Assembly: GCF_963678975.1 (NCBI RefSeq)
Contig: NC_089274.1
Coordinates: forward strand, 31,435,053 to 31,499,052
Length of the DNA: 64,000 bases
Origin: Dysidea avara
Taxonomy: Eukaryota; Porifera; Demospongiae; Dictyoceratida; Dysideidae
Direction of reading: 5' to 3'
Shown: positions 58,901 to 64,000 of the stretch, one piece after another
Position numbering within the stretch: position 1 is the stretch's first letter
Layout of the letters: each line of letters starts with the position of its first letter
The notes under the pieces: generated by a model
What the model was told of the DNA's origin: nothing
The model's input: only the letters and a program-made list of their open reading frames with translations
Database searches by the model: none
Position numbers and translations under genes: made by a program

Positions 58901-59793
58901 ATCAGACAGACGCACACACACACACACACATGTACACACACACACACAAAGGATAGTATAAATGCTGATCTTAACCTTACATGTGTTTGAGAAAGTGAAT
59001 CATCACTATCATCCTTATCAGCAAGACTAGGGTGAATTTTATTGATTTTATGAGCAAATCTCATGACATTGGCAGCTATACATGAAAACAGAAAGTGCGT
59101 CATTACAGCTGATGAACCTTGAACTTATGTAAGTGCTATGAGTTATGTACTTTGAGATATTGCAACTATATGTGCTTTGAAATGTACAACTAACCACTGT
59201 TACAAACTTAATATTGAGTTTACAAACCTGGTAACCATCCAATTTTTCCACTATGTGTTTCTGCATGAACCCACCCAGATTTCTATAAAAATATTACTTC
59301 TGTTAATGCAGCTGTGACATATGAACATATTAGCATAACCACGAACAATAAAGGCTGTACTGCTACGGCCCTACATATACAACTAGACACTTTTCCAACT
59401 TGAAGGCTACCTGTTCTTTAACATAACAATGATTTCTGATCAGATGTTTATAAATTGCTTTTTAAAATCATATAGAGGCTGAGCAGATAGATACTCAGAC
59501 ATACAGACACAAGACTATTTTATAGACAAATTGATGCGAATTCTCTTTTAAGGATAACAATGAATAAACTACTGAAATGAATAATGAGATTTCACCTCCA
59601 GTTAATGTTAATCATATCTGTACTTGTGCACCAAACGTACCTCTGATAGTACTTTTACATTTTCTCCTTCTTGGAAGCTAAGATGATTTTCCTGAGATCC
59701 TTTAAATGCTGATACAACTTTAGCCATTGTAACATGATCTTTTAGCAGCTTCTTTTTTCTCTGAAGGCGTTCTTTAACTTTTTTCTGTTTTTT
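33492..59793 (-). CDS. SH3-domain protein gene, 12 exons, 5' end missing
   Basis: Twelve exons on the minus strand, 59793 down to 33492, total 1092 nt (363 residues plus stop). Every junction has AG/GT and all phases fit. The first exon seen begins with a basic segment (KKQKKVKERLQRKKKLL), then an SH3 domain at about residues 24-73 split over two exons. Its landmarks are VVSAFKGSQENHLSFQEGE, GWVHAE and GKIGWLPAANV. The ALYDY and SNY tyrosines that normally line the proline-ligand groove are replaced (SAFKG, AAN), so binding may be atypical. The rest is acidic and Ser/Thr-rich with no domain I recognise. The C-terminus has IPEWARKLAEEYNKSI and ends TDSDS. SH3 domains usually serve as adaptors at membranes or the cytoskeleton; the exact family is unknown. 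No start exon was recognised in 59.8-64 kb. It is convergent with PFDN1. Confidence 0.85.
34958..34992. repeat. (TG)n followed by G17
   Basis: A TG run passes into an uninterrupted run of 17 G (34976-34992), which could form a quadruplex. Confidence 0.9.
35080..35200 (+). repeat. tRNA-derived SINE head
   Basis: An A-box-like CAGTGGTTGGGGTGCAG and a B-box-like GGGTTTGATTCCTG are followed by ATGACAACATTTTCTT. It resembles the heads at 3958 and 49425. Confidence 0.5.
35540..35797 (+). repeat. Direct repeat R5, copy 2
   Basis: Diverged copy of 32290-32530. Its end is the insertion point of hAT-like element 3. Confidence 0.6.
35806..36121. mobile_element. hAT-like non-autonomous element 3
   Basis: TIRs TAGTGCTGTG and CACAACACTA have subterminal AAAACCGGTTATT inverted repeats. 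They are flanked by perfect 8-bp duplications GTTTGCAC (35798-35805 and 36122-36129). 316 bp, no transposase. Confidence 0.9.
36454..36776. repeat. Long inverted repeat D with tail, without an array
   Basis: A foldback of the 19167-19488 family, ending GATTAGA. Its tail continues to about 36900 with the small stem-loop around CCCCAAAGCCAGC and a polypyrimidine tract ending in ACCACAG. No 31-bp array is attached, so it is a solo or truncated copy. Confidence 0.85.
36966..37147 (+). repeat. Left LTR
   Basis: 182 bp. Immediately followed by CTGGTGACGAGGATGG, the expected place of the primer-binding site. Confidence 0.93.
37183..37425 (+). pseudogene. gag remnant
   Basis: It opens MNAFDPDTDDWTAYVERLES, typical of the capsid N-terminus of Ty3/gypsy Gag. 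There is an in-frame TGA at 37327-37329. It then jumps directly into protease sequence near 37420, so most of gag, including the nucleocapsid zinc knuckle, and the start of the protease are deleted. Confidence 0.8.
37428..38594 (+). pseudogene. pol part: protease and reverse transcriptase (388 aa)
   Basis: The aspartic protease site DTGAAVSVIS lies at residues 6-15. The reverse transcriptase has KPDGTVRLCSDF, FSKLDLSQAYQQM, LPFGIASAPAIFQ, the catalytic YLDD at 282-285 and LGYVVDAQG. It ends at TGA 38592-38594, but homologous sequence continues in the same frame, so the stop is a lesion. A frameshift follows near 38700. Confidence 0.93.
38686..39282 (+). pseudogene. pol part: RNase H
   Basis: The RNase H domain of Ty3/gypsy has LACDASPYRVGAVISH, IAFGSRTLSKAEQNYAQVEK, LLTDHKPL and ANADCLSRLPLGD. 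It ends at TGA 39280-39282, with the same frame continuing into the integrase zinc-binding region. Confidence 0.92.
39283..40431 (+). pseudogene. pol part: integrase and C-terminal region, broken
   Basis: The His/Cys zinc segment (LHTGHMGIVKMKSLA) is followed by a frameshift near 39487. The core then runs through HVDFAGPFM, VTDNGAQF and NGEAERFVQ, the D, D and E of the catalytic triad, in two frames: TGA at 39549-39551, frameshift near 39630. A further frameshift near 40095 leads to the C-terminal part with WVPGTILSRLG and a tail ending RQPPDRLTYN at 40431. Confidence 0.9.
40444..40615 (+). repeat. Right LTR
   Basis: 172 bp, lacking ATATTCTAGA present in the left LTR. It ends CTAAACACTACA. 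Confidence 0.93.
40616..41560 (+). repeat. Repeat family R3, main copy
   Basis: It continues the sequence left of the retrotransposon (36900-36965). Shared blocks: CATTTTACGTGGCGAAAATC with 60970-61010, and TGGGATGTGCCTTTTGGGGT with 60700. The region 41040-41440 occurs in reverse at about 51500-51955. Short open frames in it are not conserved as proteins. Confidence 0.65.
41585..41812. mobile_element. AGTAGGGA-type palindromic element
   Basis: 228 bp. Arms AGTGAAACAAGAGATGAATA and ACAGCATAG with their complements, and ends AATTTAAAAATGAA. It is the intact reference for the element split by composite 1. Confidence 0.8.
41870..43461 (-). mobile_element. Composite element, copy 4 (reverse)
   Basis: The reversed array lies at 41876-42610 and the body at 42640-43440, with the terminal hairpin and A|TCAAGACACGG at 43461. 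The array end lacks the foldback and abuts a palindromic element, so the copy is truncated at that side. Confidence 0.75.
41876..42610. repeat. 31-bp satellite array 3, reverse orientation
   Basis: About 23 units; the plus strand reads AGCTGAACTCTCTACAGGGT. Relative to the SH3 gene (minus strand), the sense strand is the CTGTAGAGAG strand. Confidence 0.88.
43740..45510. mobile_element. Large foldback element, about 1.8 kb
   Basis: The left arm of about 430 bp (43750-44130) and the right arm (45060-45510) are inverted copies that share GGGTAAGTAGAATT, GGAAAACGGGAACAG and GTTTTGTTAACTATCCCAC. Inside is a second inverted module (about 44255-44920) with GGCCGGA and CTCCGGCCCTG arms, repeated at 55030-55400. 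Confidence 0.65.
45675..45799 (-). CDS. SH3 gene exon k
   Basis: 125 nt, phase 1 to 0, with acceptor CCCTTTAG and donor GTAAGTC. It encodes an acidic, Thr-rich stretch with NTESPEDETTFTDTFDKVST and ends ESRNLLK. Confidence 0.88.
45861..45946 (-). CDS. SH3 gene exon j
   Basis: 86 nt, phase 2 to 1, with acceptor TGTCTTAG and donor GTGCAT. It encodes KSIFNEEDECDDNTGSVITD and DHTRTPLL. Confidence 0.86.
46067..46110 (-). CDS. SH3 gene exon i
   Basis: 44 nt, phase 0 to 2, with acceptor TCAATTAG and donor GTAAGTTG. It encodes AVHNKPPDNIKLRI. Confidence 0.85.
46230..46271 (-). CDS. SH3 gene exon h
   Basis: 42 nt, phase 0 to 0, after TTCTTAATAG and before GTTACC. It encodes FSEVPVGAHKPIFQ. A competing acceptor 7 nt downstream (TTTTCAG) would break the frame, so the upstream one was chosen. 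Confidence 0.7.
46429..46650. mobile_element. Palindrome with exact 39-bp duplication in the loop
   Basis: Arms 46429-46501 and 46574-46650 are inverted copies that share GGATTGCTGGTGTA, TCGTGGTTACAT and ACAAATCCCTATTT. The loop holds two identical 39-bp units, 46496-46534 and 46535-46573 (TTTGACTCTGTTTACTTTTC in each). Confidence 0.8.
48527..48960. repeat. Long inverted repeat E, short, plus an extra half
   Basis: ATCCACACAGAAACAGCCAA begins a shortened foldback (to about 48745). A second right arm follows at about 48847-48950. Flanking segments (48375-48480 and 48795-48845) are also inverted relative to each other. It is a subfamily with CCACACA ends; a left-arm fragment of it is at about 60380-60425. 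Confidence 0.65.
49075..49262 (-). repeat. Composite-body fragment
   Basis: GGAGATGCCCTACCCTGAGG and CACTATCGAGCTACG match 49965-50035, which belongs to the body of copy 5. Confidence 0.5.
49425..49515 (+). repeat. tRNA-derived SINE head
   Basis: AGTGGAAGAGTAGTAAGGG and a B-box-like GGTTCAAAATCTGG are followed by CCGACATTTTTTGTGC. Resembles 3958. Confidence 0.45.
49550..50132 (-). mobile_element. Composite element, copy 5 (body and terminal hairpin only)
   Basis: It ends with GACACACTATCGTGTGTC and the A|TCAGGACACACG terminus at 50132. The body is diverged from copies 1 and 3. No array is attached. Confidence 0.6.
51500..51955 (-). repeat. Repeat R3, reverse copy (first part)
   Basis: Reverse-complement relative of 41040-41440 (shared GCGCTTTCTGAAATAATTTT, CAATTGCAGTCCAGG). 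It continues at 52484-52740 after an inserted element. Confidence 0.6.
51956..52483. mobile_element. TACCGTATAGC TIR element
   Basis: TACCGTATAGCTGGTAATTT on the left and the complement of TACCGTGTAGCGGGTTATTT on the right, about 28-bp TIRs rich in TTTCGAAA. It interrupts R3, whose uninterrupted relative at 41040-41100 shows the empty site. 528 bp. No clear TSD and no transposase. Confidence 0.75.
52484..52740 (-). repeat. Repeat R3, reverse copy (second part)
   Basis: GGAAAATTAATGCCTTGATA and CTAGGCTTGCGAATGTGGTC match R3 at 40840-41040 in reverse. Confidence 0.6.
53664..53774. repeat. GC-rich palindrome
   Basis: Arms 53664-53703 and 53736-53774 pair almost perfectly over TGCCTGATATGTATGCCC and its complement. 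The loop CTGCCCTCGGGC...GCGGCCCTCAGGCAG can itself fold. It stands out in an AT-rich region. Confidence 0.85.
54004..54054 (-). CDS. SH3 gene exon g
   Basis: 51 nt, phase 0 to 0, with acceptor TGTTTACAG and donor GTACAT. It encodes FHALRKQLAASPVPQRK. Its length, a multiple of three, would allow cassette skipping. Confidence 0.85.
56444..56518 (-). CDS. SH3 gene exon f
   Basis: 75 nt, phase 0 to 0, with acceptor AATGCTAG and donor GTATAT. It encodes KFHRGILNSNWSSHIQDVTI and MNPDE. Confidence 0.85.
56911..56923 (-). CDS. SH3 gene 13-nt microexon e
   Basis: TATTTTAG precedes 13 nt that read (Q)IDQK, followed by GTACGTAC. It bridges phase 2 of exon d to phase 0 of exon f exactly. Skipping it would break the frame. 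Confidence 0.7.
57266..57333 (-). CDS. SH3 gene exon d
   Basis: 68 nt, phase 0 to 2, with acceptor CTTTTAG and donor GTAAGTTAC. It encodes ADSEPANAWMSYRDSLKPTA. The intron to exon c (57334-58980) holds a palindromic element and R1. Confidence 0.87.
57904..58133. mobile_element. AGTAGGGA palindromic element, copy 2
   Basis: Same family as 12575-12818: ends AACTAGAGTAGGGACCAT and its complement, arms with GATTTAATAT-GTGCA. Confidence 0.8.
58229..58640 (-). repeat. Triplicated segment of repeat R1
   Basis: Three tandem copies of about 145-155 bp, each with AAGTGAAGTATCCATTACGC (starts near 58250, 58395 and 58550) and ACCGAAAGAAAGAAATGGC. R1 continues in reverse to about 58900. Confidence 0.75.
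58912..58949. repeat. (CA)n microsatellite
   Basis: CA repeats interrupted by TGTA. Confidence 0.95.
58981..59075 (-). CDS. SH3 gene exon c
   Basis: 95 nt, phase 1 to 0, with acceptor ATGTATAG and donor GTAAGG. It encodes ANVMRFAHKINKIHPSLADK and an acidic Asp/Ser run. Confidence 0.88.
59228..59282 (-). CDS. SH3 gene exon b
   Basis: 55 nt, phase 0 to 1, with acceptor TTTTTATAG and donor GTTTGT. It encodes KSGWVHAETHSGKIGWLP, the SH3 strand with the conserved Trp and the GW-LP motif. Confidence 0.9.
59641..59793 (-). CDS. SH3 gene exon a (first exon seen)
   Basis: 153 nt, phase 0 to 0, preceded by CATGACAG and followed by GTACGT. It encodes the Lys-rich lead and the first half of the SH3 domain, ending NVKVLSE. 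An internal Met precedes AKVVSAF and could be a start, but the open upstream basic segment argues for more 5' exons. Confidence 0.85.
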
Positions 59794-60429
59794 CTGTCAT
59801 GTAAATATTGAAAGATACTTACTTTACAATCACACATATGTACTGTATGTGGTAAAGAGTTTGTTACAAAAACTAATACTGATTTTATAAAGTATGATAT
59901 TTGGTCCTGTGAGCCAGTTAGCAAGCCAGCCAGCCTGACCACAGTTGAAAGGATAGAGATTAAATAATGAACTGCATGACTACCATTTTATGGGACAATA
60001 ACAAACTCATATAGTAAATAGTAGTGATGTTGCTGTTGCCATTCTTTCTTTTAGTGTGGTATATATGCACAGGGTTCACCAGTCATAATTGGAACTGGAT
60101 TTGACAAAACCAGGCATCCACACACATCCAATTCTTTGAATTTAACCAACTATAACTTGAATACTCAGTAAGCTACTGACCTCAAATTTTCACACAATTC
60201 GTCCATAATATTGTGAAAGAACAGATCAAACTTTGAAACCGATTGCATACTCCTACATTGAATTATGACCTCACAGTTGTACAACTGGATGTGTGTGGAA
60301 GCCTGGTTTTGTCAAATCCGGTCACAATTATAGTGCAAAAAGAAAACAATCAAAATGTAAGAATGTTACTGTAAGTTCAATCCACACAAAAACAGTCAAG
60401 CTGTGAAAAAAGGGTGCGGCCATTATCAA

Positions 60430-61032
60430 ACAATACAGTAGTATTGTTTAAGTATGGATCCCCTAGAATGACATGTGCCACCTAAAACGCCACCTTTAAA
60501 AAAAAACCTTTTACAGAATAATACTTCATAAAAGAAAACAGTTACAAACAGCTGGATATAGAGTTTTAAAAAAATCACACACACCAACACTCAAATATTT
60601 GTCTGCCTGCCTACCTGCCTGACCACAGTTGCAAGTCTGGAAGCCAAACAAAGCAACACACAGCCACCATTTTATGCCACAATAACAAACTCACCAGTGG
60701 GATGTGCCTTTTTGGGGTTCCGACAACTCTGTGCCTTGTCTTTCCTCCAATCAGGCTGGTCTACTTCATTCTTCATGCAATGAAACCATATTGATACATG
60801 ATCGGTTCAATATCACGCCCAATCTTGGTTGATTAATAACAATTGAGCACCAAAACCATGCCTCTTAACAATCTGTTTACTTGATCACAATGACATGCCC
60901 CATCCCGTACCATTTAAGTAGGGATTGCCTTGAAAATGTTGCTTGCCACTCAAAATTCGGCCTTTAAAAATCATCCTAGAGACATTTTACGTGACGAAAA
61001 TCACCTTTACGGAATAGTATTAGTCCATATAA
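60430..61032 (+). repeat. Repeat R3 copies
   Basis: 60430-60850 matches 40735-41040. 60920-61032 matches 40616-40735 and is interrupted by the start of composite 6 after CCATATAA. Confidence 0.6.
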
Positions 61033-62029
61033 TCTAATCAAGCTGTAAAAAAAGGGTGCAGCCTCCAAAAAAGCCAGGGTGAAAAAAGATGTGAAATCAA
61101 AGGTGGCAGCTAAGACATGGCTGTGATGGTAGTTTAATGGCAAAATTTTAATAACGACAATTCAGGTGAATTTGTGTTGCCTCCTCCAAGTTTCACTAGG
61201 ATTCAGCACCAAATTCACCTGAATTGTCGTTATTAAATTTTGCCATTGACCTACCATCACAGCCATTTCTTGGCCGCCACCTTTGATTTCACATCTTTTT
61301 CACCCTGGCTTTTTTGGAGGCCTCACCCTTTTTTACAGCTTGGTTGTTTTTGATTAGATATCACTTCTTTTTGTAATTTCATACCTAAAGCTAGCCTATG
61401 GCCAGCTTTAGGTATTTCTTTTTACTTGTCTTTTTCTTTACCACAGAGAGAAGAGTATTATGAAGAAATACATTTTAATGATTTGTTTAGCTACATGGGT
61501 CCTAAATGATTTCAACCAATTCAGCTCAGTCACAGCTATGATGCAGCATCTTTCTTGACCAAGCCTTCAGCTATGACAGAAAATATGCAGATTGCAAACA
61601 CTTTTCAGAATTATACATCAAGATTATTCACCGTCAATTTCCTACTTATTTCATTTCAATGACAAGAACCACCAGACTATATCACCCACATGGTTTCATT
61701 CTACCAAACTTATCCACCTATTCACACCAACAGAGTTTTTACTCCAGAGCATTGGAACAGCTTACCATCTACCATAATTGAGTGCAACAATTTTGATTCT
61801 TTTCAACAGAACTGCAAACATTGTATGGAACTCGATAACTATATTATTTTTGTAACTACGTAGCTAAATTCATTTTGTGATTGCTTCCTTTTTTCCCCTG
61901 AGCATATCAGCTGTGCTGTCTGCTCAGTAATAATGATAATGTACATTTAGGCAATAATTCACAATTATTGATTTTCAAAATAAGTCACACAAGTTGAACT
62001 GTACGCTGCTGAATACTCTACATGGAAAT

Positions 62030-63420
62030 GTGTATGTAGCTGAAAGTTCTACAGGGAGCCTCATAATGTAACTATGCTCTTTGACTACATGGTGAATGGT
62101 TTGTAGTTGAACTCACCACAGGGTGGCTTATTTCTTGCTGAAACACTCTACAAATGTCGCTGAATTCTCTCTTGTTTCTAGCTGATCTCTCTACAGGGTG
62201 TCATGTTTCCAGATGATTTCTCTACAAGGTGATTTGTTTCTAGCCGATCTATACAGGGTGAATTGTTTCTAGTTGATCTTTCTACAGGGTGACTTGTTTC
62301 TAGCTGATCTGTCTACAGGGTGACTTGTTTCTAGCTACGCTCTCTACAGGGTGACTTGGAATGTAGTTGAACTCCCTACTGGGTGACTTGATCAAGCTGA
62401 TCTCTCTACATGGTGATTTGTTTCTTTGAATCTGGCTGTTCTCTCTACAGGGTGGTTTGTTTCTAGCTGATCTCTCTATAGGGTGACTTGTTTCTAGCCA
62501 CACTCTCAACAGGGTGACTTGAAATGTAGTTGAACTCCCTACTGGGTGACTTGATCAGGCTGATCTCTCTACAGGGTGATTTGTTTCTGGCTGATCTGAC
62601 TTATTTCTAGCTGAACTCCCAGAGAACAGTCTATAAAATTGCCATGGTAAAACATGTGGTTTTCATGGACACTGCCTGTGAAAATATGACAATTCATGGA
62701 TACCGCCTATGAAAATTTAACAATATTATTCATGGCCTCTGCAACAATGAAATTTTCTTGTGCCATGAAATAATTTGTCAGTGCTATGAAATCACCATGA
62801 AATCTCCACTTTTCATGAGTATATTTCAAGGCATGGATATTACCACGAAATATCCACAAAATGACTTTCATGGCGATTATTTTACTATTCATGGATAATC
62901 CATAGGTGTTTCATGACTTTATTGTATCTGATGTCTCTACAGAGTGACTTATTTCTAACTGATCTTTCAACAGAGTGATTTGTTTCAAGCCGATACTTTC
63001 TACAAGGTGATTTGTTTCTAGCTGATCTCTCTACAGGGTGACTAGATCCTTCTACAGGGTGACTTGTTTCTAACTGATCTTTCTACACGTGATCTTTTTT
63101 AGCTGATTTATCTACACGGTGACTTCTTACCGGCTGAACTCTCTACAGGATGATTGTGTAGCTGATCTTTCTACAGGGTGACTTGTTTCTAGCTGATCTC
63201 TCTACAAGGTAACTTGTTGCCAACTGAACTCTCAACAGGGTGACTTGAAATACAGTTGAACTCTCTTTAGTGTGACTGGTTTCCAGCTGAACATTCTACA
63301 GGGTGATTTGAAATGTGGTTTAACACTTTGCAGGGTGACTTGTTGACTTGTTTCTAGCTGATCTCTCTACAGGGTCACCTTTTTTAAGTTAAGCTCCATA
63401 CACAGTGGCGTATAACAGTG
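62030..63420. repeat. 31-bp satellite array 4, reverse orientation
   Basis: Roughly 35 degenerate units, plus strand CTAGCTGATCTCTCTACAGG. Interrupted at about 62617-62930 by unrelated sequence. Confidence 0.85.
62617..62930. repeat. TTCATGG-rich insertion in array 4
   Basis: About 310 bp with many TTCATGGA, CCATGAAA and CATGAAAT words in both orientations. No TIR or TSD was resolved. Class unknown. Confidence 0.5.
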
Positions 63421-64000
63421 TTAAATTCTCTACAATACATAGATGAATGCTTTAAGAGAGTATAATTATTTACTTCTTAACTGACTGCTCTATTAGGGTG
63501 ACTGCTCTATTACAGTATCTCGATCGGCACTTGTTACACCTAGTTGACTTTTGTAAGTAGTTTTTAATCTGATTCCTTGTAAACTAGCTACTGAAGGATC
63601 ATTCTAAAATAATTATTCTACCTCTCTACCTATTTTCAACTGATTCCAGTAGCTATTTGCCTGGTAGGCATGGTAAGTAATACTAAAAACTTGATCATGT
63701 GATTTTTACACATGGTTGGCGTTTTCGTTATAACTTCATAACTGTTAGTGCAATTTTTTTCAAACCACAAAAGGTTTGCACTATGATAGTTACTCCACGT
63801 ATAAACCAATATTCAAGTTATTCTGCCTAGCAGTTTACCCTGGAGGTGTGACAACAAATCACCTTAGGGTTTTGAAAAACCGCACATAACTCTCTTGTTC
63901 TTTGTCTGATCTCTACCAAAATTGGACTGTAACTGTATTATGCTCTTGCTGCCCTCCAAATTTTAAGTAAATCGACCAAAGCACGCATGAGTTATTACGA

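Larger units (their letters stand above)
61033..64000 (-). mobile_element. Composite element, copy 6 (reverse, runs off the window)
   Basis: The order from left is foldback G 61033-61358, tail 61360-61480, linker to about 62030, reversed array 62030-63420, then body from about 63440 to the window end. The terminal hairpin is not reached. The order is the mirror image of copy 1. The linker 61490-62000 has no recognised gene. Confidence 0.75.

Overview
The window is eukaryotic, AT-rich and dominated by repeats. It carries two multi-exon animal genes whose small exons are scattered through transposon-filled introns. A prefoldin subunit 1 gene, an SH3-domain gene, Mutator/YqaJ-type, hAT-type and Ty3/gypsy elements, and many foldback elements and minisatellites together suggest a metazoan. 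A sponge or another early-branching or marine invertebrate is plausible, but that placement is inference.

Layout. PFDN1 lies on the + strand in four coding exons (1258-1281, 11665-11831, 20866-20950, 22965-23048), with introns of about 10.4, 9.0 and 2.0 kb. Intron 1 holds two copies of a short TIR element, a 679-bp hAT-like element with a perfect 8-bp target duplication, and a degenerate Mutator-like element of 3.86 kb with 17-bp TIRs and a transposase-YqaJ pseudogene. Intron 2 holds foldback elements and a 3.5-kb satellite-carrying composite element (15992-19488). From 23.3 to 30.8 kb, between the convergent genes, lie two more composite elements and a 4.3-kb array of a 31-bp unit. That array is itself interrupted by a 401-bp hAT-like insertion. 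From 30.85 to 32.25 kb there is a set of diverged repeats with intron-like 39-55 nt spacers.

On the - strand an SH3-domain gene has twelve exons between 59793 and 33492 whose reading phases all agree (364 codons including the stop; the 5' end is not found). Its last intron (33777-45674) contains a third hAT-like element (316 bp, perfect TSD), a solo foldback element, a defective Ty3/gypsy retrotransposon with 182/172-bp LTRs and a GTAGG target duplication, and a reversed composite element. Its intron 7 (46272-54003) holds further foldback elements and a TIR element whose empty site can be inferred from a paralogous repeat. From 59.8 kb to the end there are only repeats, including a sixth composite element that runs off the window.

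The most notable signal is the composite element family. Its members share one order: a terminal hairpin beginning A|TCAAGACACAC, a conserved body of about 0.9 kb, a tandem array, a tail, and a long inverted repeat of about 320 bp ending GATTAGA|T. One copy sits cleanly inside a smaller foldback element, which shows that hairpin, body, array and foldback moved as one unit. No autonomous protein was found for this family in the window.
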